The notes beneath the pieces are model-generated. The model did not search any database. It was not told the origin of the DNA and saw only the letters and a program-made list of their open reading frames with translations. The position numbers and the translations under genes are program-made. This document shows positions 7,359 through 15,831 of a DNA stretch of 57,777 nucleotides, in pieces. Position 1 is the stretch's first letter. Each line of letters begins with the position of its first letter. Source of the stretch: Thermoanaerobaculia bacterium (GTDB lineage: Bacteria; Acidobacteriota; Thermoanaerobaculia; Multivoradales; JAHEKO01); contig CALZIK010000172.1 of assembly GCA_945787635.1 (NCBI GenBank), positions 1 to 57,777 of the forward strand. The letters run 5' to 3'.

Positions 7359-9754
7359 GGCTCGGTGCGACGGCGCCCCCTGGGAATCCCCGCAACGTAA
7401 AGCAAGCCGGCGATCGCAGTCAACACGGCCACACTCGCCGCGAGATGCAGCGGGCGGCGATCCACCCAGAGCCGCACGACGTGGCGGCCCCGATCGAGGG
7501 GAACCGCCATGCGATGCAGATTGGCGACCAGCGGCTTGACTTCCACGCCATCGACGTCGATCCGGTAGATCGGGAGGTGCGCTCTCTGGATCAGAAGCGC
7601 ACCGGCCCCGTCGGCGTCCACCGTCCAACCCCAGGACTCCGGTCCCTGCTCGCCCACGGTTTCGCTGACAATCGAGCCACCCTTGCCCGAACCCTGGTGC
7701 TCGGAGCCCGCGATCACGATCTGTTCGCGGGGGCGAAACTCGGCGGACGTAACTTTCGACAGGGCTTCGTTGAGCGAGTCCGAAGGCAGCAGCTCGCCGA
7801 CGAACTGCACGGGCTCGGCCGCGCGGGAAAGGCGATAGAGGACGAGATCCTCCCCGAGTGACGGGAACCGGCCGGCGACCTCGACACCGTCGAGCTCGGC
7901 AAGCTCCCGTTTCATGTAGAGCCAGCTGACGCCCGAAGCTTCGAGAAATCGGATCCGTTGGACATCGCTCAGCACTTGAAACGCTTCGGTGGCGGCACGA
8001 GTCAGAAACGCATCCAGCCCTTCCGGCGAGAGCGCGAACTCGAACCGCCGCCGTGCCATCATTCCGACATAGGGGCTGGCCTCGTAGTGCAGCTGCCGCT
8101 GCATCCAACGGGGATCCGGCGACGGATACTCGGTGACCGGGACCGGAACCCGGCCGAAGAGATCGCCGGATGCGCCATGGGCGGCGAGAGCCTCTTGAGG
8201 CACGGCGAGCGCCGGTGGCGGCGCCAACCGATAGTTCGAAACGTCCTCGCTCCGGTAGAGCGGTGCCAGCAGAGCGAGCTGAAGGAGGAGATGAACGCCG
8301 AGAAGCACCGGCAGAAAGCCCTCGAAGACGCGCGGGCGCACCAGCGTCACCACGGCGACCAGCAGGGACAAACCGGCCGACTGAGCCAGCAGGCCTGCCC
8401 ATCGGGCTCTCTCGACCGCGACCAGACCGCTGTCGGCGAACCCTGGCGGCATCCATCCAGCGAGCAGTCCCTCTAGGGCACTTCCAGCGACAGCCACCAA
8501 GAACCAGGCGCTCGCATAGGCCGACAGCAGGATCAAAGCGGCCCGGCGCAAGCGGGCCGGTCCTCCCTCTCCGGAGCAGAGCTCGAAGCCCCGGCCCGCC
8601 ACCAACGCCGCCGGGATCGCGACGAGCGGCCAGAATTTCACCGGCAGTCGGAGCACGCTAAGGCCCGGCAATCCCATGGCCAGGGAAACGATCGGGTTGT
8701 GCCCCCCGAGAGCGAGAAACAGACCCAACGCGATCAAGGCCAGGGACCAACCCAGGAGCCGGCTGCGCCTGGGCATCGACGCGACCCCGACGCCGAAGCA
8801 GGCGAGAGCGAGCCAACCCGGGTAGAACGAGTAGAACAGCGGTTGGGTACCCGAGTGGAACCGTTGCCCCCAGAACGTCAGGTCCGGCCCCCCGAAAGCG
8901 AAGGGGATAAACCACTCTAGAACCGTCGCCGGATGCCAGCTCCCGACCGTGGCGCCTGCCGCCGAGTATCCCTGGTGGCCTCGAAACGACAGCTCTACGA
9001 TGCGCAGGAACTCGACCCATTGAGGCGCCGCCAGCAAGGTGCCGAAGCCCAGAGCCATGGCGAGTCGGCCCAGGCCGACCCTCCCGGGCCGAGCCAGCCA
9101 GAGCGTCGAGAGGCCCATGCCCAGAGCCAGTGCCGCGGTCATTGGATCTCCCGCGAGGAGCAGGAGGCACCAGATGCCGCCGACCGCCGCCAGGCGCCAC
9201 CGTCGCTCGGGATCCACCGAAAGCCCGAGAATCGCGGCCAGGAAGGCCGGGATCAAAGCGGCGCCGGCCACCAGGTTGTACAGATTGAGAGTGGAAAAAA
9301 AATAGCCGCTCGCGCCATAGAAGACTCCGGCCGCCCAAGCCGAGCGGGCCTCGAGCCCCAGGCGCCTGCCGAGCCAGTACGCGCACGCCGGAGCCAGCAG
9401 GAGGTGGACCCAGAAATGGGCGTTGAAGGCCCAGAAAAGAGGCGCCAGCAGGTAGAGCAGATTGTCGGGATAGAGCGCCACGGTATTCGGGTTGCCAAGG
9501 TGCGGCTGCCCGCCCGATCGGTAGGGATCGACCAACGGAAGGAATCCCTCGCCCATCGACTCGGCCTGCCACCACTTCATCTCGAGGTGAGTATTGAAGA
9601 CGTCGCGAAAAAACAGCGTGTCCGTTCCGGTGGCCAGTGACCAGATCACAAACAGAAGCAGCGCAAAGGTCGGCAGGACGTAGAACGCAAGCAACCGCTT
9701 CCTCGACGGGCTCTCTGGGTTTCCGGGCGCGCCCTGTTCGGGAAGCTCCACCAT
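7355..9754 (-). CDS. YfhO-like polytopic membrane protein, probable GT-C transferase
   Basis: A 799-residue protein with about 10-12 membrane spans in its first two-thirds and again one span near the C-terminus, with a soluble extracytoplasmic domain between. The segment after the first span (FFRDVFNTHLEMKWW, then DPYRSGGQPHLGNPN) matches the YfhO family, whose members modify surface polymers with lipid-linked sugars. The acidic residues of the first external loop are the expected catalytic site of a GT-C fold. It is translationally coupled to the downstream accC-like gene (ATGA), though a functional link is not obvious. Substrate unknown. Confidence 0.8.
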   Translation of the reverse strand: MVELPEQGAPGNPESPSRKRLLAFYVLPTFALLLFVIWSLATGTDTLFFRDVFNTHLEMKWWQAESMGEGFLPLVDPYRSGGQPHLGNPNTVALYPDNLLYLLAPLFWAFNAHFWVHLLLAPACAYWLGRRLGLEARSAWAAGVFYGASGYFFSTLNLYNLVAGAALIPAFLAAILGLSVDPERRWRLAAVGGIWCLLLLAGDPMTAALALGMGLSTLWLARPGRVGLGRLAMALGFGTLLAAPQWVEFLRIVELSFRGHQGYSAAGATVGSWHPATVLEWFIPFAFGGPDLTFWGQRFHSGTQPLFYSFYPGWLALACFGVGVASMPRRSRLLGWSLALIALGLFLALGGHNPIVSLAMGLPGLSVLRLPVKFWPLVAIPAALVAGRGFELCSGEGGPARLRRAALILLSAYASAWFLVAVAGSALEGLLAGWMPPGFADSGLVAVERARWAGLLAQSAGLSLLVAVVTLVRPRVFEGFLPVLLGVHLLLQLALLAPLYRSEDVSNYRLAPPPALAVPQEALAAHGASGDLFGRVPVPVTEYPSPDPRWMQRQLHYEASPYVGMMARRRFEFALSPEGLDAFLTRAATEAFQVLSDVQRIRFLEASGVSWLYMKRELAELDGVEVAGRFPSLGEDLVLYRLSRAAEPVQFVGELLPSDSLNEALSKVTSAEFRPREQIVIAGSEHQGSGKGGSIVSETVGEQGPESWGWTVDADGAGALLIQRAHLPIYRIDVDGVEVKPLVANLHRMAVPLDRGRHVVRLWVDRRPLHLAASVAVLTAIAGLLYVAGIPRGRRRTEP

Positions 9755-9809
9755 CAGCCGAGTCTACGTCGAGTCACGGTCGCCTGATTCGGTCCACTAA
9801 GATACAACC

Positions 9810-10682
9810 GTGCTTGCCGCCCTGCTTCAACTCTCACGTCCCGCGCATTGGCCGAAGAACGTATTCGTTCTGGCTCCTTTGGTGTTCGCGCAGTTGCTCC
9901 ACGTTCCGTCCGCGCTGGTCAAGACCCTGGTCGCCTTCGCCTGTTTCTGCGCGGCCTCGAGCGTCGTCTACATCTTCAATGACTATCGCGATCGAGACCT
10001 CGATCGGCGTCATCCGATCAAGCGGCTTCGCCCGCTCGCGGCCGGCACGATCTCGCCGACAACGGCTCTCACCTTCGCGAGTCTCCTGCTGATCGCGGTC
10101 GGAGCGACGGCGGTATGGCTCGGCATTGGATTCGCGATCATCGTCTCGGCCTATCTCGTCCTCAACGCCCTCTACAGCCTCGGACTCAAGCACGTGGTGA
10201 TTCTCGACGTCATGATCGTGAGTCTGGGCTTTGTGCTGCGCGTGCTCGGCGGCGGAGCGGCCATCGCCGTCGAGATCTCCGCCTGGCTGCTCTTGTGCAC
10301 GATTTTCCTGGCCCTGTTCCTCGCCTTTTCCAAACGGCGCCACGAGCTCATGCTCCTGGCGGAGGAGGCCGCCGGACAGCGCGTCGTCCTCTCGCACTAC
10401 AACGCCGCGTTTCTCGACCAGATGATCAACGTGGTAACCGCCTCGACGGTCGTCTCCTACGCCCTCTACTCGGTGTCGCCGGAAACCGTGGAGCGGTTTG
10501 AGACGACCTTCCTGGTCTACACGATTCCGTTTGTCCTGTTCGGCATCTTCCGCTACCTGTATCTCATGTACCAGGCGCCGGATCAGATCAACCCGACCGA
10601 AGCGGTAGTGCGTGACCTGCCGTCGCTGGTGAACGTCCTGCTCTGGGGAGTGGCCGTGTTGGGAATCGTCTATCTGCTCTAG
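9810..10682 (+). CDS. UbiA-family prenyltransferase (DPPR synthase-like)
   Basis: A 290-residue protein with about eight membrane spans. The aspartate-rich motif FNDYRDRDLDRRHPIKRLRP at about residues 56-75 is closest to decaprenyl-phosphate phosphoribosyltransferases, which put 5-phosphoribose on polyprenyl phosphate; the second motif is around SLGLKHVVILDVMIV. This would give a lipid-linked pentose donor. The GTG start lies 55 bases from the divergent YfhO-like gene. The epimerase pair that usually follows in arabinose-donor synthesis is absent here, so the product could stay as a ribosyl or another prenylated compound. Its stop overlaps that of the convergent aminotransferase. Confidence 0.85.
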   Translation: MLAALLQLSRPAHWPKNVFVLAPLVFAQLLHVPSALVKTLVAFACFCAASSVVYIFNDYRDRDLDRRHPIKRLRPLAAGTISPTTALTFASLLLIAVGATAVWLGIGFAIIVSAYLVLNALYSLGLKHVVILDVMIVSLGFVLRVLGGGAAIAVEISAWLLLCTIFLALFLAFSKRRHELMLLAEEAAGQRVVLSHYNAAFLDQMINVVTASTVVSYALYSVSPETVERFETTFLVYTIPFVLFGIFRYLYLMYQAPDQINPTEAVVRDLPSLVNVLLWGVAVLGIVYLL

Positions 10683-11782
10683 AAGAACTCGCGCACCGCG
10701 GCAATCGTCGCGTCGAGCTCCGCGGCGGTCAGCTCGGGAAACATCGGCAGACAGAGGACCTCCGAAGCCGCCCGCAGGGCCACTGGAAAGTCGGACGCCT
10801 CTTCGGCAAATCGCGCGAAAGCCGCCTGATCCGGCAGCGCCGCCGGGTAGTGAACCGTGCTGCCGATGCCGCGCTCGGCCAGGAAGGCCTGGAGCTCGTC
10901 GCGCCTCGAGGTAGTGACGGTCATCTGATGAAACACGCCTCGGCTTCGCTCGTCTATGGCCAGGCAGGCAAGGCCGTCGAGCCCTGTGAAGGCTTCGCGA
11001 TATTGGCCGGCGATCTTGCCCCGGCGCTCGTTCTTCTTGTCGAGAAGCGGCAGCCGGCAGTTGAGAACCGCCGCTTGAAAGGAATCCAGCCGACTGTTGA
11101 TCCCAATCTCGAGATGCTCGTAGCGAGTCTTCGCGCCGTGATTGGCCAGAAGCCGGACGCGCTCGAGCAGCTCGAGGCTGCGTCCGGTCACTGCGCCGCC
11201 ATCACCGAAGCACCCCAGATTCTTCGACGGATAGAAGCTCCAGGTCGCGAGGTCGCCGAACGAACCAACGCGCCGGTCGCCGAAACGGGCACCGTGGGCC
11301 TGCGCGGCGTCCTCGATCAACCAGAGCTCCGCGCGCTTGCAGATCTCGGGGATCCGATCCAGATCGCAAGGCTGGCCGTAGAGGTGAACGCCTATCGCGC
11401 CTACCGTTCGATCGGTAATCGCGGCTTCGAGCCGCTCGGGGTCGAGGTTCAAGGTCGCGGACTCTACATCCGCGAAGACCGGGCGGGCGCCGACCCACTC
11501 GACCGTCGCGGCGGTCGCGGCGAAGGTAAAAGCCGGCACCACGACCTCGTCGCCCGGGCCGGCGCCGAGAGCCTTCAACGCGAGGATCAAAGCGTCGGTG
11601 CCGTTGCCGACGCCGACGCAATCGGGTGCGTCCAGGTAGCCCGCGAAGGCACGCTCGAACTCGCCCACCTCCGGTCCTCCGACGAATTGCTTCGATTCCA
11701 GGATCGCTCGCCAACGCGCGTCGAGTTCGCCACGAATCTCCGCGAGCGCTCGGCCGAGGTCAAAGACGGAGACCGAAGTCAA
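10679..11782 (-). CDS. DegT/DnrJ/EryC1/StrS aminotransferase
   Basis: A 367-residue PLP enzyme of the sugar aminotransferase family, which converts keto-sugars on nucleotide carriers to amino sugars. Lys187 in the SFYPSKNLG motif should bind PLP, and Asp158 in LIEDAAQAHGA should contact the pyridine nitrogen. The start is TTG at 11782, overlapping the stop of the upstream glycosyltransferase (TTGA), with AGGA upstream. Between two membrane glycosyltransferases and a lipid-phosphate sugar transferase, it probably supplies an amino sugar for a surface glycan. The exact sugar is unknown. Confidence 0.9.
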   Translation of the reverse strand: MTSVSVFDLGRALAEIRGELDARWRAILESKQFVGGPEVGEFERAFAGYLDAPDCVGVGNGTDALILALKALGAGPGDEVVVPAFTFAATAATVEWVGARPVFADVESATLNLDPERLEAAITDRTVGAIGVHLYGQPCDLDRIPEICKRAELWLIEDAAQAHGARFGDRRVGSFGDLATWSFYPSKNLGCFGDGGAVTGRSLELLERVRLLANHGAKTRYEHLEIGINSRLDSFQAAVLNCRLPLLDKKNERRGKIAGQYREAFTGLDGLACLAIDERSRGVFHQMTVTTSRRDELQAFLAERGIGSTVHYPAALPDQAAFARFAEEASDFPVALRAASEVLCLPMFPELTAAELDATIAAVREFF

Positions 11783-13395
11783 CGGGATTCCTGTCCGGGT
11801 GCGCCCGGAACCTCCCGCAGGGGAAACCGCGTCCAGGGCGTCTTATACAGCACGATACGGCTCTCACCCAAGGCGATATTCGCCTGAATCTCGAGCTCGT
11901 AGAGCGGTGCAAACCCACTGTTCAACTGCTCCAGTCCGGGGTACCAGCCCGGGAAGATCACCAGGTAATCCGGCTTCGTTTCGTCGAGAATGCGCAGCAC
12001 TCCCTGCCGCCAGTCCTGCCCCGATTCCCGAGCCTCGGCAACGTAGCGCGCAACCCTCGGGTGAATGATCCCGGCAAGATCGACAACTCGATTGGGAAGC
12101 AGATACTTGAGAGCTCCGACGTCGTTGACGGCAAGCACCGCGTTCGGATCCAACCTCGGCTCGAGCCATTCGGCCATCCGAACATCGCCGTCCTCGATGT
12201 TGCCGACCGACTGAAGATAGCTCCCGGCGCCGAGCACCGCCGCCGACACCGTTGGCCATAGAACCAGCAGAACGATGATTCCTCTGAGAGGCAGCGACGC
12301 CCGTCCGACAGCGAGCCGCGGACCGATCGCTTCGGCGGCCCGGGAAAGAGCCAGCGTACCGAGTACCACTATCAGCGGAAACAGCGGATAGTAATAGCGA
12401 CCGAAGTTTCCGGCCAGAAGAGCCGTCCATGGGCTTCCGAGGGTGGAGTATGCCAACGGCAGAGCAACCATCCAGAGGCCGGGCAAGAGCCCTCGATCCC
12501 GTCTCGTTCCCAGCCGCTCAGCGAGTACGAGAACGCCGCCCAAACTCAGAAAGAGCATGTAGGGCTGAGATCTCACAAAAATGCTCATCACCTCGTAGAT
12601 GTAGCGCAGGTTGGGAAGCAGACCCTTCATGCCGCCCGATTTGGCGGCGAAGGTGGTCGGTAGCAACGAACCGCTGAAACTCCAGTTGAGAATCGCCACC
12701 GGGACCACCAGTACCGCACCGGCGAGGCACCCATTGGCCACCGCTCTCCACGAGCCCAGCTCGAGAGCGAGCCCTTCGCTCGATCGACGCCAAACCAGCA
12801 GCCGATCCACCGCCGCGAGGACAAAAAGCAGCGCGCCCTCGGGCCGTGCCAGGATCGAGAGAGCCAGCACCGGCAGTGCCCACGAGCTCGAGCTCAAGGC
12901 CCCGCGCTCGCGCACGTGCAGGATGATGCCCCACAGAGAGAGCAAGATGAAAAGCGGGATCTCCATACCCGAGACCGCCGACCAGACGATCCAACTGGTC
13001 AGAGCCGTGAGCAGGCAGGCAAAGGCCGCCAGGCCGACCGAGAGACCAAGCTCGCGGCCCAGAACGAAGACCGCGTAGAGCGCAGCCAGGGTCGTCGAGA
13101 TTCCCAGCAGCTTCACCCAGGCCACCGCCGGCCCCGGCAAAAGAAACAGAACCGACAGCAGAGCCGTCCAGAGCGGAGCGGTCGAGCCGGCGACGAATTC
13201 CCCCGGGTTGTAGGTCAGGCCATCGCCGCTCGCCAGGTTCCGCGCGAACTGAAGGTGGATCCACGAGTCGTCGAGCGGAAAGCCGAGAGCGCCATCGAGA
13301 AAGAAGAGCTCTCCTCCGACGTAGCCAAGGCACGCGACGGCGGCGACTGCCAAAGCCGCCAGGACGTGCCGGCGCTCGCGCGAGATGAGTGACAT
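11779..13395 (-). CDS. GT-C membrane glycosyltransferase (GT39/ArnT-like)
   Basis: About 538 residues with 9-11 predicted membrane spans and a soluble C-terminal domain of about 120 residues. The first loop has the acidic motif LDDSWIHLQFARNLA followed by GLTYNPGE, the arrangement seen in GT-C enzymes that use polyprenyl-phosphate sugars. I prefer the ATG at 13395, just before the first span; an ATG at 13461 is also in frame, and neither has a clear ribosome site. It is translationally coupled to the aminotransferase. Likely role: moving a lipid-linked sugar onto a surface acceptor. Substrate unknown. Confidence 0.75.
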   Translation of the reverse strand: MSLISRERRHVLAALAVAAVACLGYVGGELFFLDGALGFPLDDSWIHLQFARNLASGDGLTYNPGEFVAGSTAPLWTALLSVLFLLPGPAVAWVKLLGISTTLAALYAVFVLGRELGLSVGLAAFACLLTALTSWIVWSAVSGMEIPLFILLSLWGIILHVRERGALSSSSWALPVLALSILARPEGALLFVLAAVDRLLVWRRSSEGLALELGSWRAVANGCLAGAVLVVPVAILNWSFSGSLLPTTFAAKSGGMKGLLPNLRYIYEVMSIFVRSQPYMLFLSLGGVLVLAERLGTRRDRGLLPGLWMVALPLAYSTLGSPWTALLAGNFGRYYYPLFPLIVVLGTLALSRAAEAIGPRLAVGRASLPLRGIIVLLVLWPTVSAAVLGAGSYLQSVGNIEDGDVRMAEWLEPRLDPNAVLAVNDVGALKYLLPNRVVDLAGIIHPRVARYVAEARESGQDWRQGVLRILDETKPDYLVIFPGWYPGLEQLNSGFAPLYELEIQANIALGESRIVLYKTPWTRFPLREVPGAPGQESR

Positions 13396-13548
13396 CGATT
13401 GGTGTCGCGCGGCGGCATCGCCGGTCGCGATCACCGAGGATTCTACCCGGCGCGGCAACAACGGGCTGCGCTCTCGCCGTCAAACCAGCGCCGATGCGCT
13501 GTAGGTCACCTCCCCTGTCCGTGCCGGACTGCTAAACTGCGCCGTTCG

Positions 13549-14973
13549 ATGGGCTCGCCAAACCACCGCAAGCCGCTTTCCGACACTCAAAAACGCCTGC
13601 TTCTCTACGGCATGCCCACCCTGGCCGTGGCGGCGGTGCTGCTGCTCATCTGGGTCCTGGGACGGATCGCCCCGCTGGATAAAGACCAGGACTGGACCCA
13701 GATCGACTACGCCGCCAAGCCCGAGGTCGATCTCCTTCGCCGCTACATTCGGATCGATACAACTCCGACGACCGGCAGCGAGATAGCCGGGGCCGAGTTT
13801 CTCGCGGCGGAGCTGCGCAAGCTCGGCCTGGAGCCGACGGTCGAAAGGCTGGGGGAAAAACAGGCGAACGTCTGGGCGGTGCTGGAAGGTGAACGACCCG
13901 AGGCGTTGGTGCTCCACAGTCACATAGACGTCTACCCCATCCGCGATCCGGAGGACTGGGACTTCGACCCGTTCGCCGCCGAGATCGACCAGGCGTGGCT
14001 CTATGGTCGCGGAGTCTTCGACATGAAGAGCGTGACCGTGGTGCAGCTCCTGGCGCTCAAGGCGTTGATCGACAGCGGCCGTCGCCCCACCAGATCGGTG
14101 ATCTTTCTGGCCACCGGCAGCGAGGAGGTCGGAAGCGAGCTCGGCACGCGCTGGATCCTGGATCGGCACCCGGAGCTCGCCGAGAGATTCGAAGTCGTGC
14201 TCACCGAGGGCGGAGCCGTCGAGCCCATCAACCGAAACGAGATCAAGTACTGGGGCATCGAGTTCGCGCAGAAGCGATTCGCGGACGGCTTTTTTTGTTC
14301 CGACTCGAAAGAGCAGCTGGAGGGCCTGGTACCTCTGCTGTTCGAGCGCAACGAGTCCCAGGTCGCCGAGGTGCTAGTGCCCGAGGTGCGTCGGTTCGTT
14401 CAAAGCTACGGCAAGTCGCGAGATCGCGATCTCTACCGCGAGAGTCTGACCGATGCCGAGAGCCTCCTCCACCTCCCGAACGAGTTTCGCCAGCTTCCAC
14501 TTTATCTGCGGGCCCTGTTTCGCAACGAGATCGTTCCCTTCCGGATCGAAGCGAACCCGGCTGGCGGTTTTCTGATGCCGTTCAAGGTCCATCTCTTGCC
14601 CGGCCAGTCCTTCGAGGAGGCACGCGAGGTCCTCTTGCCGGAATGGCTCACTCACGGAGTCACCTTCCAGCTCGATCCGCCGCTGGGAGCCGACCATGGC
14701 AGCGACGTTGATCTCCCGGAGTTCGGCGCGCTCGAGGAGGCCGTCCTCGACGTCTTCCCCGACTCCACGGTCGGACCCCTGTTTCTGTCCTGGAGCGCGA
14801 CCGATTCTCGGTTTTTTCGCGAAATGGGAATCGAATCCTACGGCTTCTCGCCGTTCGTGATCTTCTCGACGGACTCCTTCAGAGTCGATGGCCCCAACGA
14901 GCGCATGTCGTTACCCGGATACATGTCGGGCTTCGAGATCTACCAGAACGCGGTCGCCCGCATCGCCGGCTGA
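13549..14973 (+). CDS. M20-family peptidase homolog, membrane-anchored, active site altered
   Basis: 474 residues, with one membrane span at about 18-38 and an M20 catalytic domain outside the cytoplasm. The first metal site is intact (HSHID at 123-127, GRGVFDMKS, then EEVGSE). Two things are odd. The lid-domain segment that carries GHGS in the sister gene at 15832 is missing after QKRF, and the last metal-ligand His (GIHSADERI in the sister) is Asp here (RVDGPNERM). It may therefore bind metal differently, or no longer act as a peptidase. The ATG at 13549 is chosen because the open frame upstream is shadow sequence. Confidence 0.85.
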   Translation: MGSPNHRKPLSDTQKRLLLYGMPTLAVAAVLLLIWVLGRIAPLDKDQDWTQIDYAAKPEVDLLRRYIRIDTTPTTGSEIAGAEFLAAELRKLGLEPTVERLGEKQANVWAVLEGERPEALVLHSHIDVYPIRDPEDWDFDPFAAEIDQAWLYGRGVFDMKSVTVVQLLALKALIDSGRRPTRSVIFLATGSEEVGSELGTRWILDRHPELAERFEVVLTEGGAVEPINRNEIKYWGIEFAQKRFADGFFCSDSKEQLEGLVPLLFERNESQVAEVLVPEVRRFVQSYGKSRDRDLYRESLTDAESLLHLPNEFRQLPLYLRALFRNEIVPFRIEANPAGGFLMPFKVHLLPGQSFEEAREVLLPEWLTHGVTFQLDPPLGADHGSDVDLPEFGALEEAVLDVFPDSTVGPLFLSWSATDSRFFREMGIESYGFSPFVIFSTDSFRVDGPNERMSLPGYMSGFEIYQNAVARIAG

Positions 14974-15003
14974 CGGCCGGCGGCAGCCCGACTGTCAATA
15001 ATT

Positions 15004-15017
15004 GGCGGCCAGCCGCC
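15004..15017. repeat. Palindrome GGCGGC-CA-GCCGCC upstream of pilin
   Basis: A perfect 6-bp inverted repeat with a 2-base centre, 43 bases upstream of the sigma-54 promoter. It is not followed by a T tract, so it is a poor terminator for the M20 gene. It could be an operator or activator site, but a single palindrome in GC-rich DNA is weak evidence. Confidence 0.35.
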
Positions 15018-15059
15018 GAAACTGCCGGAAAACCCTTTATCTAACGGGCGTTTCTTCTC

Positions 15060-15075
15060 TGGCACGAATGCTGCT
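15060..15075 (+). promoter_or_regulatory. Sigma-54 (RpoN) promoter of the pilin-like gene
   Basis: TGGCACG-AATG-CTGCT matches the -24/-12 consensus TGGCACG-N4-TTGCW at every position but one (C for the first T of the -12 box). The GG and GC doublets have the right spacing. It lies 75 bases before the pilin start codon, which has an AAGGAG ribosome site. Type IV pilin genes are classically driven by sigma-54 with the PilS/PilR pair, and a matching kinase and GAFTGA-type activator lie 3-6 kb downstream. Confidence 0.8.
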
Positions 15076-15150
15076 CAATAGCAAGCCGGAACGGAAATAC
15101 GCGTTTGTAGCGCTTTTCAAATCATAACCAAGGCAAAAGGAGCCAAACAC

Positions 15151-15708
15151 ATGATTTCAAGACTTAACCGCCGCCGGGGCCAGAAGGGTTTCACCCTCAT
15201 CGAGCTCCTGATTGTAGTCGCGATCATCGGCATCATCGCCGCCATCCTGATTCCCAACCTGCTGGACGCGCTCCAGAAGGCCAAGCAGAAGCGTACGGTT
15301 GGCGACATCCGCAACGTCGGTTCGGCGTGGTTTTCCTGGCTTCAGGACCAGAACGGTGCAGCCGCCGCCGGCTCGAGCACCTACACCTGGAGCGGCCTGA
15401 CCGAGAGCATCGACGCCGCCGGCCTCAAGGCCACCCTGTTCATCAGCAACACCATGTTCTACCTCCAGGAAGTCCAGTCGAAAGACGCCTGGGGTAACAC
15501 CTTCGATTACGCCCACGGCGACCGCCTCGATGATCCTCAGTACATGGGTATTCGCAGCCCCGGTCGAGGTGATTCATTCGAAGGCACGACCTACACCATG
15601 GGCCCGTTCATCGCCACGGACTACAACCGTGACATCGTCTGGGCCGACGGCTTCTTCGTGCAGTACCCGGCTGGTGTCGAGACCGTCACCGGCGGCAGCA
15701 CTCCGTAA
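15151..15708 (+). CDS. Type IV pilin / GspG-like major pseudopilin
   Basis: 185 residues with a class III signal: a short basic leader (RRRGQKG), cleavage before Phe of GFTLIELLIVVAIIGIIAAI, Glu at +5, then the hydrophobic helix. The motif DAWGNTFDYAHGD matches the calcium-loop region of GspG pseudopilins, and the length is a little above GspG's. There is no Cys, so no pilin disulfide loop. A strong AAGGAG site precedes the ATG, a sigma-54 promoter lies at 15060 and a terminator follows at 15733, so the gene is transcribed alone and probably highly. It could be a T4P major pilin or a type II secretion pseudopilin. Confidence 0.92.
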   Translation: MISRLNRRRGQKGFTLIELLIVVAIIGIIAAILIPNLLDALQKAKQKRTVGDIRNVGSAWFSWLQDQNGAAAAGSSTYTWSGLTESIDAAGLKATLFISNTMFYLQEVQSKDAWGNTFDYAHGDRLDDPQYMGIRSPGRGDSFEGTTYTMGPFIATDYNRDIVWADGFFVQYPAGVETVTGGSTP

Positions 15709-15732
15709 GCCTCCTACGAGATCCTGTTCTCG

Positions 15733-15765
15733 AAGGCGCCGCTCATCCGAGCGGCGCCTTTTTTT
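15733..15765 (+). terminator. Intrinsic terminator after the pilin-like gene
   Basis: A perfect 12-bp stem (AAGGCGCCGCTC / GAGCGGCGCCTT) with a 4-base loop is followed by seven T. It begins 25 bases after the pilin stop codon. This is the strongest terminator in the window and marks the pilin gene as a single-gene unit. Confidence 0.93.
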
Positions 15766-15831
15766 GAGCCTCGCCCGGCTCCTTTGGAGGAACCAAAACT
15801 GCTGTTCCCAGGGCTGTTACACTCACTCGGC

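Noticed and set aside
14284-14298. Run of T (ctttttttgtt) as a terminator
   Set aside because: It lies inside the M20 coding frame and no stem precedes it.
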